A program made the position numbers and the translations under genes. From Corynebacterium hylobatis (GTDB taxonomy: Bacteria > Actinomycetota > Actinomycetes > Mycobacteriales > Mycobacteriaceae): a stretch of 64,000 bases of DNA. Below the pieces are notes generated by a model that saw nothing but the letters and a program-made list of their open reading frames with translations, was not told the DNA's origin and searched no databases. Below, one piece after another: positions 1 through 10,808 of this stretch; the first letter of the stretch is position 1, and every line of letters begins with the position of its first letter. The DNA lies in NCBI RefSeq assembly GCF_003955685.1, contig NZ_RXHJ01000001.1:186001-250000 (forward strand), written 5' to 3'.

Positions 1-10
1 GGTACAGAAA

Positions 11-38
11 TCAGGGAAAGGAAAGTACATATCCCTGA
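11..38. terminator. Inverted repeat downstream of gatA, possible weak terminator
   Basis: A perfect 7-bp inverted repeat, TCAGGGA (11-17) and TCCCTGA (32-38), surrounds a 14-nt A-rich loop. It lies just beyond the gatA stop codon on the minus strand. There is no clear T-run, so it may be a weak terminator or an element of a promoter whose gene lies outside the window. Confidence 0.3.
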
Positions 39-62
39 CACTGTATCAACGCAGGTTCTACC

Positions 63-1547
63 CTACTTCCGGCCTGCCTCGTAGGCGGCGCCCACGCGGT
101 AGAGACGGTCGTCGGCGAAGGCGGGGGCCATGATCTGCAGACCCACCGGCAGACCGGTGTCCGCGGCGAAACCGGCGGGCACGGACATACCGCAGAGGCC
201 GGCCAGGTTCAGCGGCAGGGTGCACAGGTCGAAGTTGTACATCTCAACGGGGTCGGCGACCTTCTCGCCCAGCTTGAAGGCGGTGGTCGGCGTCGTCGGG
301 GTGACCAGGACGTCGACCTGCTCGAAGGCGCGGGCGAAGTCCTGCGCGATGAGGGTGCGCACGCGCTGGGCCTGCACGTAGTAGGCGTCGAAGTAGCCCA
401 CGGACAGTGCGTAGGTGCCCAGGATGATGCGGCGCTTGACCTCCGGGCCGAAGCCGGCGGCGCGGGTCAGGGCCATGACCTCGTCCGCGGAGCGGGTGCC
501 GTCGTCACCGACGCGCATGCCGTAGCGCATGCCGTCGAGGCGCGCCAGGTTGGAGGAGACCTCGCAGGGCATGATCAGGTAGTAGGCGGCCAGCGCGTCG
601 TCGAAACGCGGGCAGTCGACCTCGATGATCTCCGCGCCCTGGGCGGTGAGCTGATCCAGGGAGGCGCGGTAGGACTCGAGGACGCCGGGCTGGAAGCCCT
701 CGCGGTTGAACTGCTTGACCACACCGACCTTGAGCCCCTTGAGGTCGCCGGAGGCACCCTCGCGGGCGGCGTCGACGACGCTGACCAGCGGGCGGTTGAC
801 GGTGGTGGCGTCGAAGGGGTCGTGGCCGGCGATGACCTCGTGGAGCAGCGCGGCGTCGAGAACCGTGCGTGCGCCGGGGCCGGCCTGCTCCAGGGAGGAG
901 GCGGCGGCGACGAAGCCGTAGCGGGAGACGGTGCCGTAGGTCGGCTTCACACCGACGGTGTTGGTCAGCGCGGCCGGCTGGCGGATGGAACCACCGGTGT
1001 CCGTGCCGATCGCCAGGGGGGCCTGACCGGCGGCGATCGCCGCGGCGGAACCGCCACCGGAGCCACCCGGGGTGCGCTCCAGGTCATAGGGGTTGCGGGT
1101 CGGGCCGTAGGCGGAGTTCTCCGTGGAGGAACCCATGGCCAGCTCATCGAGGTTGGTCTTGCCCAGGATCGGGATGCCGGCTTCACGGATCTTGCGGGTC
1201 ACGGTCGCGTCATAGGGACTGATCCAGCCCTCGAGGATCTTCGAGGCGCCGGTGGTGGGGGCGTCGGTGGTGACGATGACGTCCTTGAGTGCCAGCGGCA
1301 CGCCGGCCAGCGGGGAGGCGGGGGCCTCGCCGGCGTCGAGACGCTTATCGACGTCCTCCGCCGCCGCCAGCGCAGCCTCCGCGCCGACGTGCAGGAAGGC
1401 ATTGAGCTCGCCGTCGGTCTCCGTGATGCGGTCGAGGTGGGCCTGGGTCACCTCCCGCGAGGAGACCTCACGGGAGTGGATCTTCTCCGCCAGCTCAGCA
1501 GCGGTCAGAGAGGTCAGCCCGGAATCGGGCAGGGTGTATGTGGTCAT
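63..1547 (-). CDS. gatA: Glutamyl-tRNA(Gln)/aspartyl-tRNA(Asn) amidotransferase subunit A
   Basis: Catalytic amidase of the GatCAB complex. It releases ammonia from glutamine so that misacylated Glu-tRNA(Gln), or Asp-tRNA(Asn), can be converted to the correct aminoacyl-tRNA in the cytoplasm. The 494-residue length is normal for the family. The Ser-cisSer-Lys triad is visible as Lys88 (in LALKDV), Ser163 in the Gly/Ser-rich loop and Ser187 (in TGGSIRQ), with the 75- and 24-residue spacings known for GatA. It starts at ATG, nine bases after gatC, so the two form one minus-strand operon. gatB is not in the window and probably lies beyond the left end. Confidence 0.97.
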   Translation of the reverse strand: MTTYTLPDSGLTSLTAAELAEKIHSREVSSREVTQAHLDRITETDGELNAFLHVGAEAALAAAEDVDKRLDAGEAPASPLAGVPLALKDVIVTTDAPTTGASKILEGWISPYDATVTRKIREAGIPILGKTNLDELAMGSSTENSAYGPTRNPYDLERTPGGSGGGSAAAIAAGQAPLAIGTDTGGSIRQPAALTNTVGVKPTYGTVSRYGFVAAASSLEQAGPGARTVLDAALLHEVIAGHDPFDATTVNRPLVSVVDAAREGASGDLKGLKVGVVKQFNREGFQPGVLESYRASLDQLTAQGAEIIEVDCPRFDDALAAYYLIMPCEVSSNLARLDGMRYGMRVGDDGTRSADEVMALTRAAGFGPEVKRRIILGTYALSVGYFDAYYVQAQRVRTLIAQDFARAFEQVDVLVTPTTPTTAFKLGEKVADPVEMYNFDLCTLPLNLAGLCGMSVPAGFAADTGLPVGLQIMAPAFADDRLYRVGAAYEAGRK

Positions 1548-1555
1548 GTCGGTGT

Positions 1556-1852
1556 CTACTCCTCACCCAGGATCTGCGGAACCATGAAACGGCCGTCCTC
1601 CACTGCCGGGGCCTGGTCAAGGGCCTGCTCGGCGGTCAGGGTGGGCACCACGATGTCGTCACGCATGGCGGTCGAGATCGAGTGCGGATGGCTCATCGGC
1701 TCAACCCCCTCGGTATCGACCTTCTGCACGGCGGAGACAGCGTCGACGATATCGTCGATCTGCTCCGCGAAGAGCTGGAGCTCCTCCTCGCTCAATGCGA
1801 GACGGGACAACATGGCGAGGTGGGCGACCTCATCACGCGAAATTTCGGACAC
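1556..1852 (-). CDS. gatC: Glutamyl-tRNA(Gln)/aspartyl-tRNA(Asn) amidotransferase subunit C
   Basis: Small (98 aa) GatC subunit, which stabilises GatA and bridges GatA and GatB. The N-terminus ([20 protein letters not shown]) and the C-terminal segment ending in PQILGEE are typical of GatC. The start is a GTG; no better ATG lies upstream. It is the first gene of the gatC-gatA transcript and is divergent from the ACT-domain gene, so the 160-bp gap must hold both promoters. Confidence 0.95.
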   Translation of the reverse strand: MSEISRDEVAHLAMLSRLALSEEELQLFAEQIDDIVDAVSAVQKVDTEGVEPMSHPHSISTAMRDDIVVPTLTAEQALDQAPAVEDGRFMVPQILGEE

Positions 1853-1960
1853 GGGGACTACATCCTTCTACGCATCGTTAAATGAACCTGCCCCATGCTA
1901 CTGCAGTCCCCCGGGGGAAACTTATCTGAGGTCCCTGCACAGCCAACATGCACCTTTATC

Positions 1961-1966
1961 TATGAT
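1961..1966 (+). promoter_or_regulatory. Candidate -10 element of the ACT-domain gene
   Basis: TATGAT matches the corynebacterial SigA -10 consensus (TAnnnT) and lies about 45 bases before the ATG at 2013. A purine-rich ribosome-binding site (GGAAGGAA, 1993-2000) follows. No good -35 is seen, which is common in this genus. Confidence 0.45.
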
Positions 1967-2012
1967 GGAGTGACCCAGATTCATTTTCCTCCGGAAGGAA
2001 GTCCCCGTCACC

Positions 2013-2684
2013 ATGTCTTTTCTCATCCGCGTCCTGCTCGCCGACATCCCCGGGAGCCTCGGACAGCTTGCGGAGGCGATCGGGCTGGTTGACGGCAACA
2101 TCCATTCCGTCGACGTCGTCGAGGTCTTCCCCGACGGCACCGTCGTCGACGACATCGTCGTCTCCCTGCCCAAGGGTGTCATGGCCGACACCCTGATCAC
2201 GGCAGCCGGCACCGTCGAGGGCGTGGAGGTCGACTCCATCCGCCCCTTCTCCGGGCGGGTCGACCGTCGCGGCCAGATCAAGATGCTCGCCGAGGTCGCC
2301 GCCCACGCCCGCAACATCCCGCGCGCCATGGACGAACTCGTCGCCGTCATCCCCCAGTCGATGACCGTGTCCTGGGCCGTCGTCCTCGACAACACACAGT
2401 CCGAATCCCTCATCACCCGCGTCGCTGCCTCCCAGGCCGCCCCCGAGGACGACGGCTCCTCCCCCGTCGACATCGACGTGGCGACCGCCCGCATCCTCAA
2501 CCCCGAATCCGAGGAGTGGATCCCCGAGTCCTGGGGCCTGCTCGACTCCTCCCTGGCCGCCACCCCGCTGGGCCGGACCGGCATGGTGCTGGTCCTCGGG
2601 CGCACCGGCGGCCCCGATTTCCTGGCCACCGAGGTCGAACACCTCGGCCACATCGGCCGCATCGTCGGTGCGATCCTCAGCTGA
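2013..2684 (+). CDS. ACT-domain protein of unknown ligand
   Basis: A 223-residue soluble protein. The first ~75 residues form an ACT ligand-binding domain (FLIRVLLADIPGSLGQLAEA, then GGNIHSVDVVEV-like spacing), the fold that senses amino acids in many regulatory proteins. The rest resembles the uncharacterised C-terminal part of actinobacterial ACT proteins found beside gatC and ligA. No enzyme motif is visible. It is followed 13 bp later by a small membrane protein gene with its own strong Shine-Dalgarno, so the two are probably co-transcribed. Confidence 0.8.
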   Translation: MSFLIRVLLADIPGSLGQLAEAIGLVDGNIHSVDVVEVFPDGTVVDDIVVSLPKGVMADTLITAAGTVEGVEVDSIRPFSGRVDRRGQIKMLAEVAAHARNIPRAMDELVAVIPQSMTVSWAVVLDNTQSESLITRVAASQAAPEDDGSSPVDIDVATARILNPESEEWIPESWGLLDSSLAATPLGRTGMVLVLGRTGGPDFLATEVEHLGHIGRIVGAILS

Positions 2685-2697
2685 CAGGAGGTGGGGC

Positions 2698-5120
<2,423 letters not shown>

Positions 5121-5121
5121 T

Positions 5122-5583
5122 ATGGATCAGACCACAGCGCTCGAGCGCCGCCTCCGCTCCATCGAGGCGCGTCTCAGCGACCTCGAGTCCCCCGCCGCCG
5201 CGCACATCCCGGAACCCGGCGTCGAGGACTCCGTGCTCTTCGTCGGCGACGTCACCTACGGCGGGGGCCGACGCGCGCGGTACCACTGGCACCGCCCCGC
5301 CGGGGCCCTCACCGGTATGCCCTGGGACGAGAACCTCGAACGTCTCGCCGCCCTCGCCCACCCCCTGCGCGGGGCCATCCTGCGGCGGCTGTTCCAGTCC
5401 CCCGCCACCGCCGCCGAACTCGTCGAGGAGGACATCGTCGGCTCCACCGGCGCCGCTTACCACCACCTCGGCGCCCTGCACTCCGGCGGCTGGATCACCC
5501 GCGAACCAGGGGGCAGGCACTCCCTGCGCACCGCCCGGGTGATCCCGCTGCTCAGCATCATCGCCGCCACCGAGGAACACTAG
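5122..5583 (+). CDS. ArsR-like winged-helix transcriptional regulator
   Basis: A 153-residue DNA-binding protein. The N-terminal ~30 residues look like a short coiled coil (ALERRLRSIEARLSDLE). Residues ~75-140 form an ArsR-type winged helix (LAALAHPLRGAILRRLFQSP, then STGAAYHHLGALHSGGWI and a wing). The ATG at 5122 fits better than one 12 codons upstream, because a -10-like hexamer lies seven bases before it. It is followed eight bases later by a serine hydrolase gene, which it probably controls together with itself. The effector is unknown; no metal-binding Cys pair is seen. Confidence 0.8.
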   Translation: MDQTTALERRLRSIEARLSDLESPAAAHIPEPGVEDSVLFVGDVTYGGGRRARYHWHRPAGALTGMPWDENLERLAALAHPLRGAILRRLFQSPATAAELVEEDIVGSTGAAYHHLGALHSGGWITREPGGRHSLRTARVIPLLSIIAATEEH

Positions 5584-5590
5584 GAGCACC

Positions 5591-6622
5591 ATGCAGCCCA
5601 TGCAGCCCGAAGTCGGCCCCCGCCGACTCCCCCGCCGCCAGGTACTCATCGTGGTCGCTGCCATCGCCGTCCTCGCCCTCGTCATCGCCGCCCTGGCGCT
5701 GGTGGCCGGGCCGCGCCAGGTGGCGGTCGCCACCGAACGCACCGGCGACCCCGGACTGGCCACCCGCCTCACCGAACTCGCCGAACCCGGCCATCACCGG
5801 CTGAGCACCTTCCTCATCGAGGATGGCCGGGTCACCTACGCAGGGCTCGGCATGGACGAGCACTCGGAGGTCGAGATCGGTTCCCTGACCAAGACCTTCA
5901 CCGCGGAGATCCTGGCCAACCAGATCGAGGCCGGCCGGGTGAGCGCGGGGACCACCGTGGGCGAGATCATCGACGCCGGGGACGCTCCCGTCGGGGACGT
6001 CACGCTGGCGGAACTCGCCGATCACACCTCCGGCCTGCCCCGCCTCGGCGGGACGAACTGGCTCGGCGGCGTGCTCTCCGGTTTCACGGGCGCGAACCCC
6101 TACGCCGGGATCAGCCGCCAGGACGTCATCGACGCCGCCCTGGCCGCCGAGCTGAGCGGGCGCGGGGAATGGGAGTACTCCAACCTCGGGCCGGCGCTGC
6201 TGGGGCAGCTGCTGGCCATCGAGGCCGGCACCACCTACGAACAGCTGCTCAGCGGGCAGATCCTGGAGCCACTGGGCATGACGGAGACCTACCTCATGAC
6301 CCCGGGTTCCGTGCCTGCGGATGCACCGCGCGGACTGTACTCCGGAGAGAAGGAGGCCGAGCCCTGGGAGATGGAGGGTTACCTCCCGGCCGGCGGCCTG
6401 CGGTCCACCGCCGCGGACATGGCCCGTTACGCCACCCACCTGCTGGACCACGGCCTGCCCGGCCACGCGTGGATGGAGCAGGAGGACGGGATGATCGAGC
6501 ACACCGGCGGCACCTACGGCTTCTCCAGCATCCTGGTGCTCGACCCGGCTTCCGGGCGCGCGGTATTCACCGCCGGGGACACCGGCACCCGCGTCGGAGA
6601 CCTGAGCCGCGCCCTGCTCTAG
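5591..6622 (+). CDS. Membrane-anchored serine hydrolase of the class C beta-lactamase family
   Basis: A 343-residue protein with a positively charged N-terminus and one transmembrane segment (residues ~18-40), so the catalytic domain faces outside. Catalytic motifs of the beta-lactamase/DD-peptidase fold are present: SxxK as Ser98-Leu-Thr-Lys101, YxN as Tyr196-Ser-Asn198, and a HTGG box near residue 305. The family includes esterases, peptidases and penicillin-binding-like proteins, so the substrate cannot be told. It lies in an operon behind an ArsR-like regulator, which suggests induction by an unknown signal. Confidence 0.85.
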   Translation: MQPMQPEVGPRRLPRRQVLIVVAAIAVLALVIAALALVAGPRQVAVATERTGDPGLATRLTELAEPGHHRLSTFLIEDGRVTYAGLGMDEHSEVEIGSLTKTFTAEILANQIEAGRVSAGTTVGEIIDAGDAPVGDVTLAELADHTSGLPRLGGTNWLGGVLSGFTGANPYAGISRQDVIDAALAAELSGRGEWEYSNLGPALLGQLLAIEAGTTYEQLLSGQILEPLGMTETYLMTPGSVPADAPRGLYSGEKEAEPWEMEGYLPAGGLRSTAADMARYATHLLDHGLPGHAWMEQEDGMIEHTGGTYGFSSILVLDPASGRAVFTAGDTGTRVGDLSRALL

Positions 6623-6632
6623 GGTTGTGGCC

Positions 6633-7301
6633 ATGACCTTCGACGCCACCCGCATGCTCTCCTTCGACCTCGAGACAACCTCCGCCAACCCGCTGGAGGC
6701 CCGCATCGTCACTTCTGCGCTGGTGCGTATCGACGGCCGCTCCGTCGACGCCGTCGAGCACCTCGCCGACCCCGGGGTCGAGATCCCGGAGGGGGCCACG
6801 AAGATCCACGGCATCACCACGGAGAAGGCCCGCACGGAGGGGCGCCCCCACGATGAGGTGCTGGCCGAGACCGTGGCGCAGATCAAGCAGGCCTGGGCAG
6901 ACGGACTGACGCTCATCGTCTTCAACGCCAGCTACGACCTGACGGTGCTGCGCCAGCTCACCGGTGATTTCACCGTCACCGGACCCGTCTTCGACCCCTT
7001 CGCCGTGGACAAGATCCAGGACCCCTACCGCAAGGGCAGCCGTACCCTGACGGCCATGTCGGAGCATTACGGGGTGGAACTGGGCAACGCCCACGAAGCC
7101 ACCGCCGATGCGCTGGCGGCGGCCCGCATCGCCTGGAAGCAGGTGCGCCAGTGGCCGGAGCTCAGCCGCAAGGACGTCGGTGAGCTCATGGAGTTCCAGG
7201 CCGTGGGCTACCACGACCGGCAGAGTGATTTCGCCCGCTATCTGGCGGGCCGGGGCAAAGATGCATCGACGGTGAACACGAGCTGGCCGATGCAGGGCTG
7301 A
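6633..7301 (+). CDS. DnaQ-like 3'-5' exonuclease (DEDDh family)
   Basis: A ~222-residue single-domain exonuclease like the DNA polymerase III epsilon subunit. Motif Exo I is FDLETT, Exo II contains NASYDL, and Exo III is HEATADA, giving the D-E-D-H-D metal ligands. Such stand-alone proteins act in repair or RNA/DNA turnover rather than as the replicative proofreader. An in-frame GTG six bases upstream is an alternative start. The last 116 bases overlap the 3' end of the convergent ABC-F gene. Confidence 0.85.
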   Translation: MTFDATRMLSFDLETTSANPLEARIVTSALVRIDGRSVDAVEHLADPGVEIPEGATKIHGITTEKARTEGRPHDEVLAETVAQIKQAWADGLTLIVFNASYDLTVLRQLTGDFTVTGPVFDPFAVDKIQDPYRKGSRTLTAMSEHYGVELGNAHEATADALAAARIAWKQVRQWPELSRKDVGELMEFQAVGYHDRQSDFARYLAGRGKDASTVNTSWPMQG

Positions 7302-8823
7302 GCTCCAGCCAGGTGGTGATCCCCAGGCGCTGCAGGAAATCAAGGTCATGGCTGACCACGATGAGGGCCCCACGATAGGAGGACAGAGCGCTGACCAGCT
7401 CGGTCACACTGTCCAGATCCAGATTATTGGTCGGTTCGTCAAGGACAAGAACTTGATTTGTCGGGTCAGCGAGCAGCAGGGCGGCGAGTGCCACCCGGAA
7501 GCGTTCCCCGCCGGAGAGCTCCCCGACGGTCCTGTCCACCGCCACACCCGTGAACAGGAACCGGGCCAGTCCGGCCCGCGCCGCCTGCGCTGAGGCAGCC
7601 GGCACCGACTCGAGGACGGTGGCGGCGTCATCGAGATGGTCCAGCCGCTGGGGCAGATACCCCACCCGGTCGGTGAACAACGCCCCGGCGCGCCCGTGGA
7701 TGAGGTCCTCCAGCAGCCGGGTCTTGCCCACCCCGTTGGGCCCGGTCAGGGCGAGCTTCTCCGGGCCCTGGACGGTGTACTCCCCCAGCGTGGCGATGCG
7801 CCGGCCGGCGGGCACATCCGGGTCCGGCAGCTCGATGCGGATCTGCCCGTCGCGGCGTACCTGCCCCTCTTTCTCGGCCACGGTCTGCCGGGCGTCCTCC
7901 AGTCGGGAATCCAGGTCACCCCGCAGCTTGCCGGCCGAGACCTGGGCCTCGGTCTTCCGCTGGTTCATGACTATCTTGGGTTTGCGTTTGTTGGCGTAGT
8001 CCGTGCGGGCGTAGCGGGCGCGCCGGGCCAGTTTCGTCTCCGCCTCGACGCGCTGGCGCTTCTCCTGTTTCAGGCTCTGTTCGGCGCTGCGCAGGGCCTG
8101 TTCGGCCGCGGCCTGCTGCACCGCAAGTTGTTCCCGGTAGTGGCTGTAGGGCCCGCCGTAGATGTGCAGGCTGTTGTGGTGCAGCTCGGCGGTGGCGTCC
8201 ATCAGCTCCAGCAGAGCGGTGTCGTGGCTGACCACGATGAGCGCACCCCGCCAGTCCAGGACCATGTCGTAGAGCCGCCGGCGGGTGGGTAGGTCGAGGT
8301 TGTTGGTGGGTTCGTCGAGAAGCACGACATCATCGCCGGTCAGCCGGAGCCCGGTCAGGGCGATGAGGACGGCCTCGCCGCCGGAGACCTCGCGTGCCGG
8401 GCGGTCGAGGCCGATGCCGGGCAGGCCGAGGGCGTCGAGGGCGGCACGGGCGCGCGTCTCGACGTCCCAGTCCGCACCCACCGCCTCGAAGTGGCGGGGG
8501 TCGGCGTCGCCGGCCTCGATGGCCCGCAGTGCGTCAAGTGGGCGGCGGATGCCCAGGAGATCGGCGACCTGCGCGTCGGGGGCGGTGTTCAGCCGCTGCG
8601 GCAGGTATCCCACCGTCCCGGTGACCGACACGGTCCCGGCGGTGGGGTGCAGCTGCCCGGCGATGAGCCTGAGGAGGGTGGATTTTCCGGTGCCGTTCGC
8701 ACCGGTCAGGCCTGTGCGGCCGGAGCCGAAGGCGGCGGTGATGCCGCGCAGAGCGGGCGTGCCGTCCGGCCAGGTGAAACTGAGGTCGGACAGGATGACG
8801 GAAGGGTCGTGAAGGTGTGTCAA
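7186..8823 (-). CDS. ABC-F family ATPase (ribosome-associated or antibiotic-resistance type)
   Basis: Two ABC domains without membrane segments. Walker A boxes are GANGTGKST and GPNGVGKTR, signatures are VSGGEA and LSGGERF, and both Walker B motifs read LDEPTNNLDL. Between them lies a charged linker rich in Arg/Lys/Gln, as in ABC-F proteins that enter the ribosomal E site. I chose the TTG at 8823 (545 aa) because GGAG lies five bases before it. The longer reading frame upstream has low-complexity, leader-like sequence. The last ~38 residues (rich in Ser, Pro and Cys) are unlike the family and lie antisense to the exonuclease gene. A hairpin partly covers the Shine-Dalgarno. Confidence 0.85.
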   Translation of the reverse strand: MTHLHDPSVILSDLSFTWPDGTPALRGITAAFGSGRTGLTGANGTGKSTLLRLIAGQLHPTAGTVSVTGTVGYLPQRLNTAPDAQVADLLGIRRPLDALRAIEAGDADPRHFEAVGADWDVETRARAALDALGLPGIGLDRPAREVSGGEAVLIALTGLRLTGDDVVLLDEPTNNLDLPTRRRLYDMVLDWRGALIVVSHDTALLELMDATAELHHNSLHIYGGPYSHYREQLAVQQAAAEQALRSAEQSLKQEKRQRVEAETKLARRARYARTDYANKRKPKIVMNQRKTEAQVSAGKLRGDLDSRLEDARQTVAEKEGQVRRDGQIRIELPDPDVPAGRRIATLGEYTVQGPEKLALTGPNGVGKTRLLEDLIHGRAGALFTDRVGYLPQRLDHLDDAATVLESVPAASAQAARAGLARFLFTGVAVDRTVGELSGGERFRVALAALLLADPTNQVLVLDEPTNNLDLDSVTELVSALSSYRGALIVVSHDLDFLQRLGITTWLELSPASASSCSPSMHLCPGPPDSGRNHSAGRGSPRPGTP

Positions 8824-8828
8824 GGTGA

Positions 8829-8860
8829 CTCCGGTGTCTCGCGGGGAACGCTGACACCGG
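8829..8860 (-). promoter_or_regulatory. Leader hairpin overlapping the ABC-F ribosome-binding site
   Basis: On the minus strand CCGGTGTC (8860-8853) pairs perfectly with GACACCGG (8838-8831) across a 14-nt loop. The final GG of this stem is half of the GGAG Shine-Dalgarno (8832-8829) of the TTG-started ABC-F gene. This arrangement could limit translation until the leader is opened, as known for antibiotic-responsive ABC-F leaders in other bacteria. Confidence 0.4.
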
Positions 8861-8967
8861 GGCCAGGAGATGGCCTCTACACGGGTCAGCGCTGCTTGGC
8901 TGCTGCGGGAACGCGGAGGTTCTTCACGTCGCACTTCCTTGACTGGGGGATGGTTCTCCCTGAGAAA

Positions 8968-9987
8968 CTACCTTCTCGCCGCGGCGGGCACAAGCACCGG
9001 CGCGGTCCCCTCCGCGCTCCGGTTGACCTCGTACACATGGAACAGGGCCCGCAGGGCGCATACCGTTCCGTGGAAGAGCAGGACGGTCAGCCAGACCAGG
9101 CTCACCCAGTTCCACCAGCCGGAGCCGGTGACCTCCGCCAGCTGGTAGCTGCCGAGGGTGCAGGTCCCGGCCGGGAATACCGAACCCCACCAGCCCGGGT
9201 AGTAGCCGGGCCAGGTGACGATGTCCCGCCAGAACTTCCATGCGGCATACAGCGCCATGGGCACGCCGAGGGTGAACATGACATAGCCGATGACGATGCC
9301 GATCAACCGCCAGGTGGCGGCCTCCCCGATCCCGGGCGGTGAGTTGCTCAGCAGGATGGCCACCGCCGTGGACTGCCCCACGATGCCCAGCGGGATCCAC
9401 GCCGTACCCGTCATCCCCGGGGGCAGGTAGAGCCGGCGGCGGATGACATCGAGGTAGACGCGGGCGAAGACCGGCAACGCTGTGGCCATGCTCAGCAGGA
9501 ATCCCCCCAGGGAGACCAGCCACACCACCATGGCCCAGCCCGGGTCGAGCTGGCCGGATGCCACCAGCTGGGAACCGGAGTTCGCAGAGACCATCGGAGG
9601 CACCAGTGACAGTCCCCAGAAGAAGGTCGGGGCCCCGTGGAATTTCTTCAGCTGCCAGAGACTGATGATCCACGCCAGTGGGGTGGCCAGCAGCCAGGTG
9701 ACCGTCTGCCAGCCCCAACTGCCCGTGACGGTGGTCCAGGCCCCGCCCAGGGCCAGTACGCCCATGACATACATGCCCCACGGCCCCATGTAGGGCTGGG
9801 TGAAATGCGGGTTGGCGTGCTGCAGCCAGCCGATGCTGATGGCCAGGAAGATGAGGCTGGCCGCGCCGAGGAGCAGCGGGCTGAGTCGGGTGGCCCCGTG
9901 GACGTGGGTCATGGTGGCCGCCAGTGAGGTGCCCATGACGCTGCCCGCCCAGGCGGGGCCGAGGGGTGGAAGCGGGGAACGGGCCAT
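8968..9987 (-). CDS. TDT-family (tellurite-resistance/dicarboxylate, SLAC1-like) membrane transporter
   Basis: A 339-residue protein with about ten hydrophobic helices. The N-terminal GPAWAGSVMGTSLAA and the repeated helix pairs fit the TDT/SLAC1-like channel family, whose members move anions such as malate, sulfite or tellurite. The substrate is not visible from sequence. The ATG at 9987 is preceded by GAGGA. It lies 144 bp upstream of the ABC-F gene on the same strand and is divergent from an ABC exporter operon. Confidence 0.75.
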   Translation of the reverse strand: MARSPLPPLGPAWAGSVMGTSLAATMTHVHGATRLSPLLLGAASLIFLAISIGWLQHANPHFTQPYMGPWGMYVMGVLALGGAWTTVTGSWGWQTVTWLLATPLAWIISLWQLKKFHGAPTFFWGLSLVPPMVSANSGSQLVASGQLDPGWAMVVWLVSLGGFLLSMATALPVFARVYLDVIRRRLYLPPGMTGTAWIPLGIVGQSTAVAILLSNSPPGIGEAATWRLIGIVIGYVMFTLGVPMALYAAWKFWRDIVTWPGYYPGWWGSVFPAGTCTLGSYQLAEVTGSGWWNWVSLVWLTVLLFHGTVCALRALFHVYEVNRSAEGTAPVLVPAAARR

Positions 9988-10013
9988 GGTCCTCGACTTT
10001 AGGTGCTGTATTC

Positions 10014-10031
10014 CCGGACAAATTAATCCGG
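10014..10031. promoter_or_regulatory. Small inverted repeat (CCGGA-N8-TCCGG) in a divergent promoter region
   Basis: A 5-bp inverted repeat with an 8-bp spacer in the 113-bp gap between the TDT transporter (minus) and the ABC exporter (plus). The geometry would suit a dimeric regulator, but a short GC-rich repeat can arise by chance. No regulator gene is adjacent. Confidence 0.2.
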
Positions 10032-10100
10032 AGGGTATTTACTTGCAGCCACGGTAGGTGAAGCATTGACCGCCGGCCTGGTGTGGGGGACGCTTGAGGC

Positions 10101-10808
10101 ATGACAATGTCCCCTGCGGTCCAGGCTGAAGGCTTGAATGTACGCCGCGGACGCACCCCGGTCCTGGTTGATCTCGACTTCCGCATCCCGGCCGGTTCCA
10201 TCACGGGCCTGTTCGGTCCCTCCGGCTGCGGCAAGACCACCCTGATGCGTACCATCACCGGGCTGCAGCACTACCGTGGCGGACTGCAGGTGCTGGGCCA
10301 CCCGGCGGGCCATGCCTCGCTACGGGGACGGATCGGCTACGTCACCCAGTCCGCCAGCCTCTACCCGGAGCTGAGCGTGGACGAGAACCTCGCCTACTTC
10401 GCGCGGCTGGCGGGCGGAGAGATTGAGGGGGTCGTCGAGAAGCTCGGTCTGACGGAGGTGCGGGGGCAGCGGGTCAGTGCGCTCTCGGGTGGCCAGCGCG
10501 GCCGGGCCTCCCTGGGGGCGGCACTGGTCGGCGAACCGGAGCTGCTGGTCATGGACGAACCCACCGTGGGGCTGGATCCGGTGATCCGGGCCCGGCTGTG
10601 GGACAGCTTCCGCGAACTGGCGCAGGAGGGCCGCACCCTGCTCGTGTCCAGCCACGTCATGGAGGAGGCCGGCCGCTGCGACCGACTGCTGCTCATGCGA
10701 GAGGGCGCGCTCATCTGGCAGGGCACCCCGGCCGAGCTGCTGGCAGACACGGGGACCGACAGCTACGAGGACGCCTTCCTCGCCACCATCGAGAGGGGAA
10801 ACCGGTGA
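10101..10808 (+). CDS. ABC transporter ATP-binding protein
   Basis: A 235-residue ATPase subunit. Walker A is GPSGCGKTT, the Q-loop is VTQSASLYPELSV, the signature is LSGGQRGRASLGAAL and Walker B is LLVMDEPTVGLDP, followed by the H-loop SSHVMEEA. It belongs to the drug/lipid (DrrA/CcmA-like) exporter group. Its stop overlaps the GTG start of the permease gene, so the two are translationally coupled and form one exporter. The N-terminal ATG at 10101 is followed by a second ATG two codons later, and either may be used. Confidence 0.92.
   Translation: MTMSPAVQAEGLNVRRGRTPVLVDLDFRIPAGSITGLFGPSGCGKTTLMRTITGLQHYRGGLQVLGHPAGHASLRGRIGYVTQSASLYPELSVDENLAYFARLAGGEIEGVVEKLGLTEVRGQRVSALSGGQRGRASLGAALVGEPELLVMDEPTVGLDPVIRARLWDSFRELAQEGRTLLVSSHVMEEAGRCDRLLLMREGALIWQGTPAELLADTGTDSYEDAFLATIERGNR

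Noticed and set aside
8824..8934. Upstream extension of the ABC-F protein from a GTG at 8934
   Set aside because: The added residues are Arg/Ser-rich, run through a hairpin, and have no properly spaced Shine-Dalgarno. The TTG at 8823 starts where homology begins.
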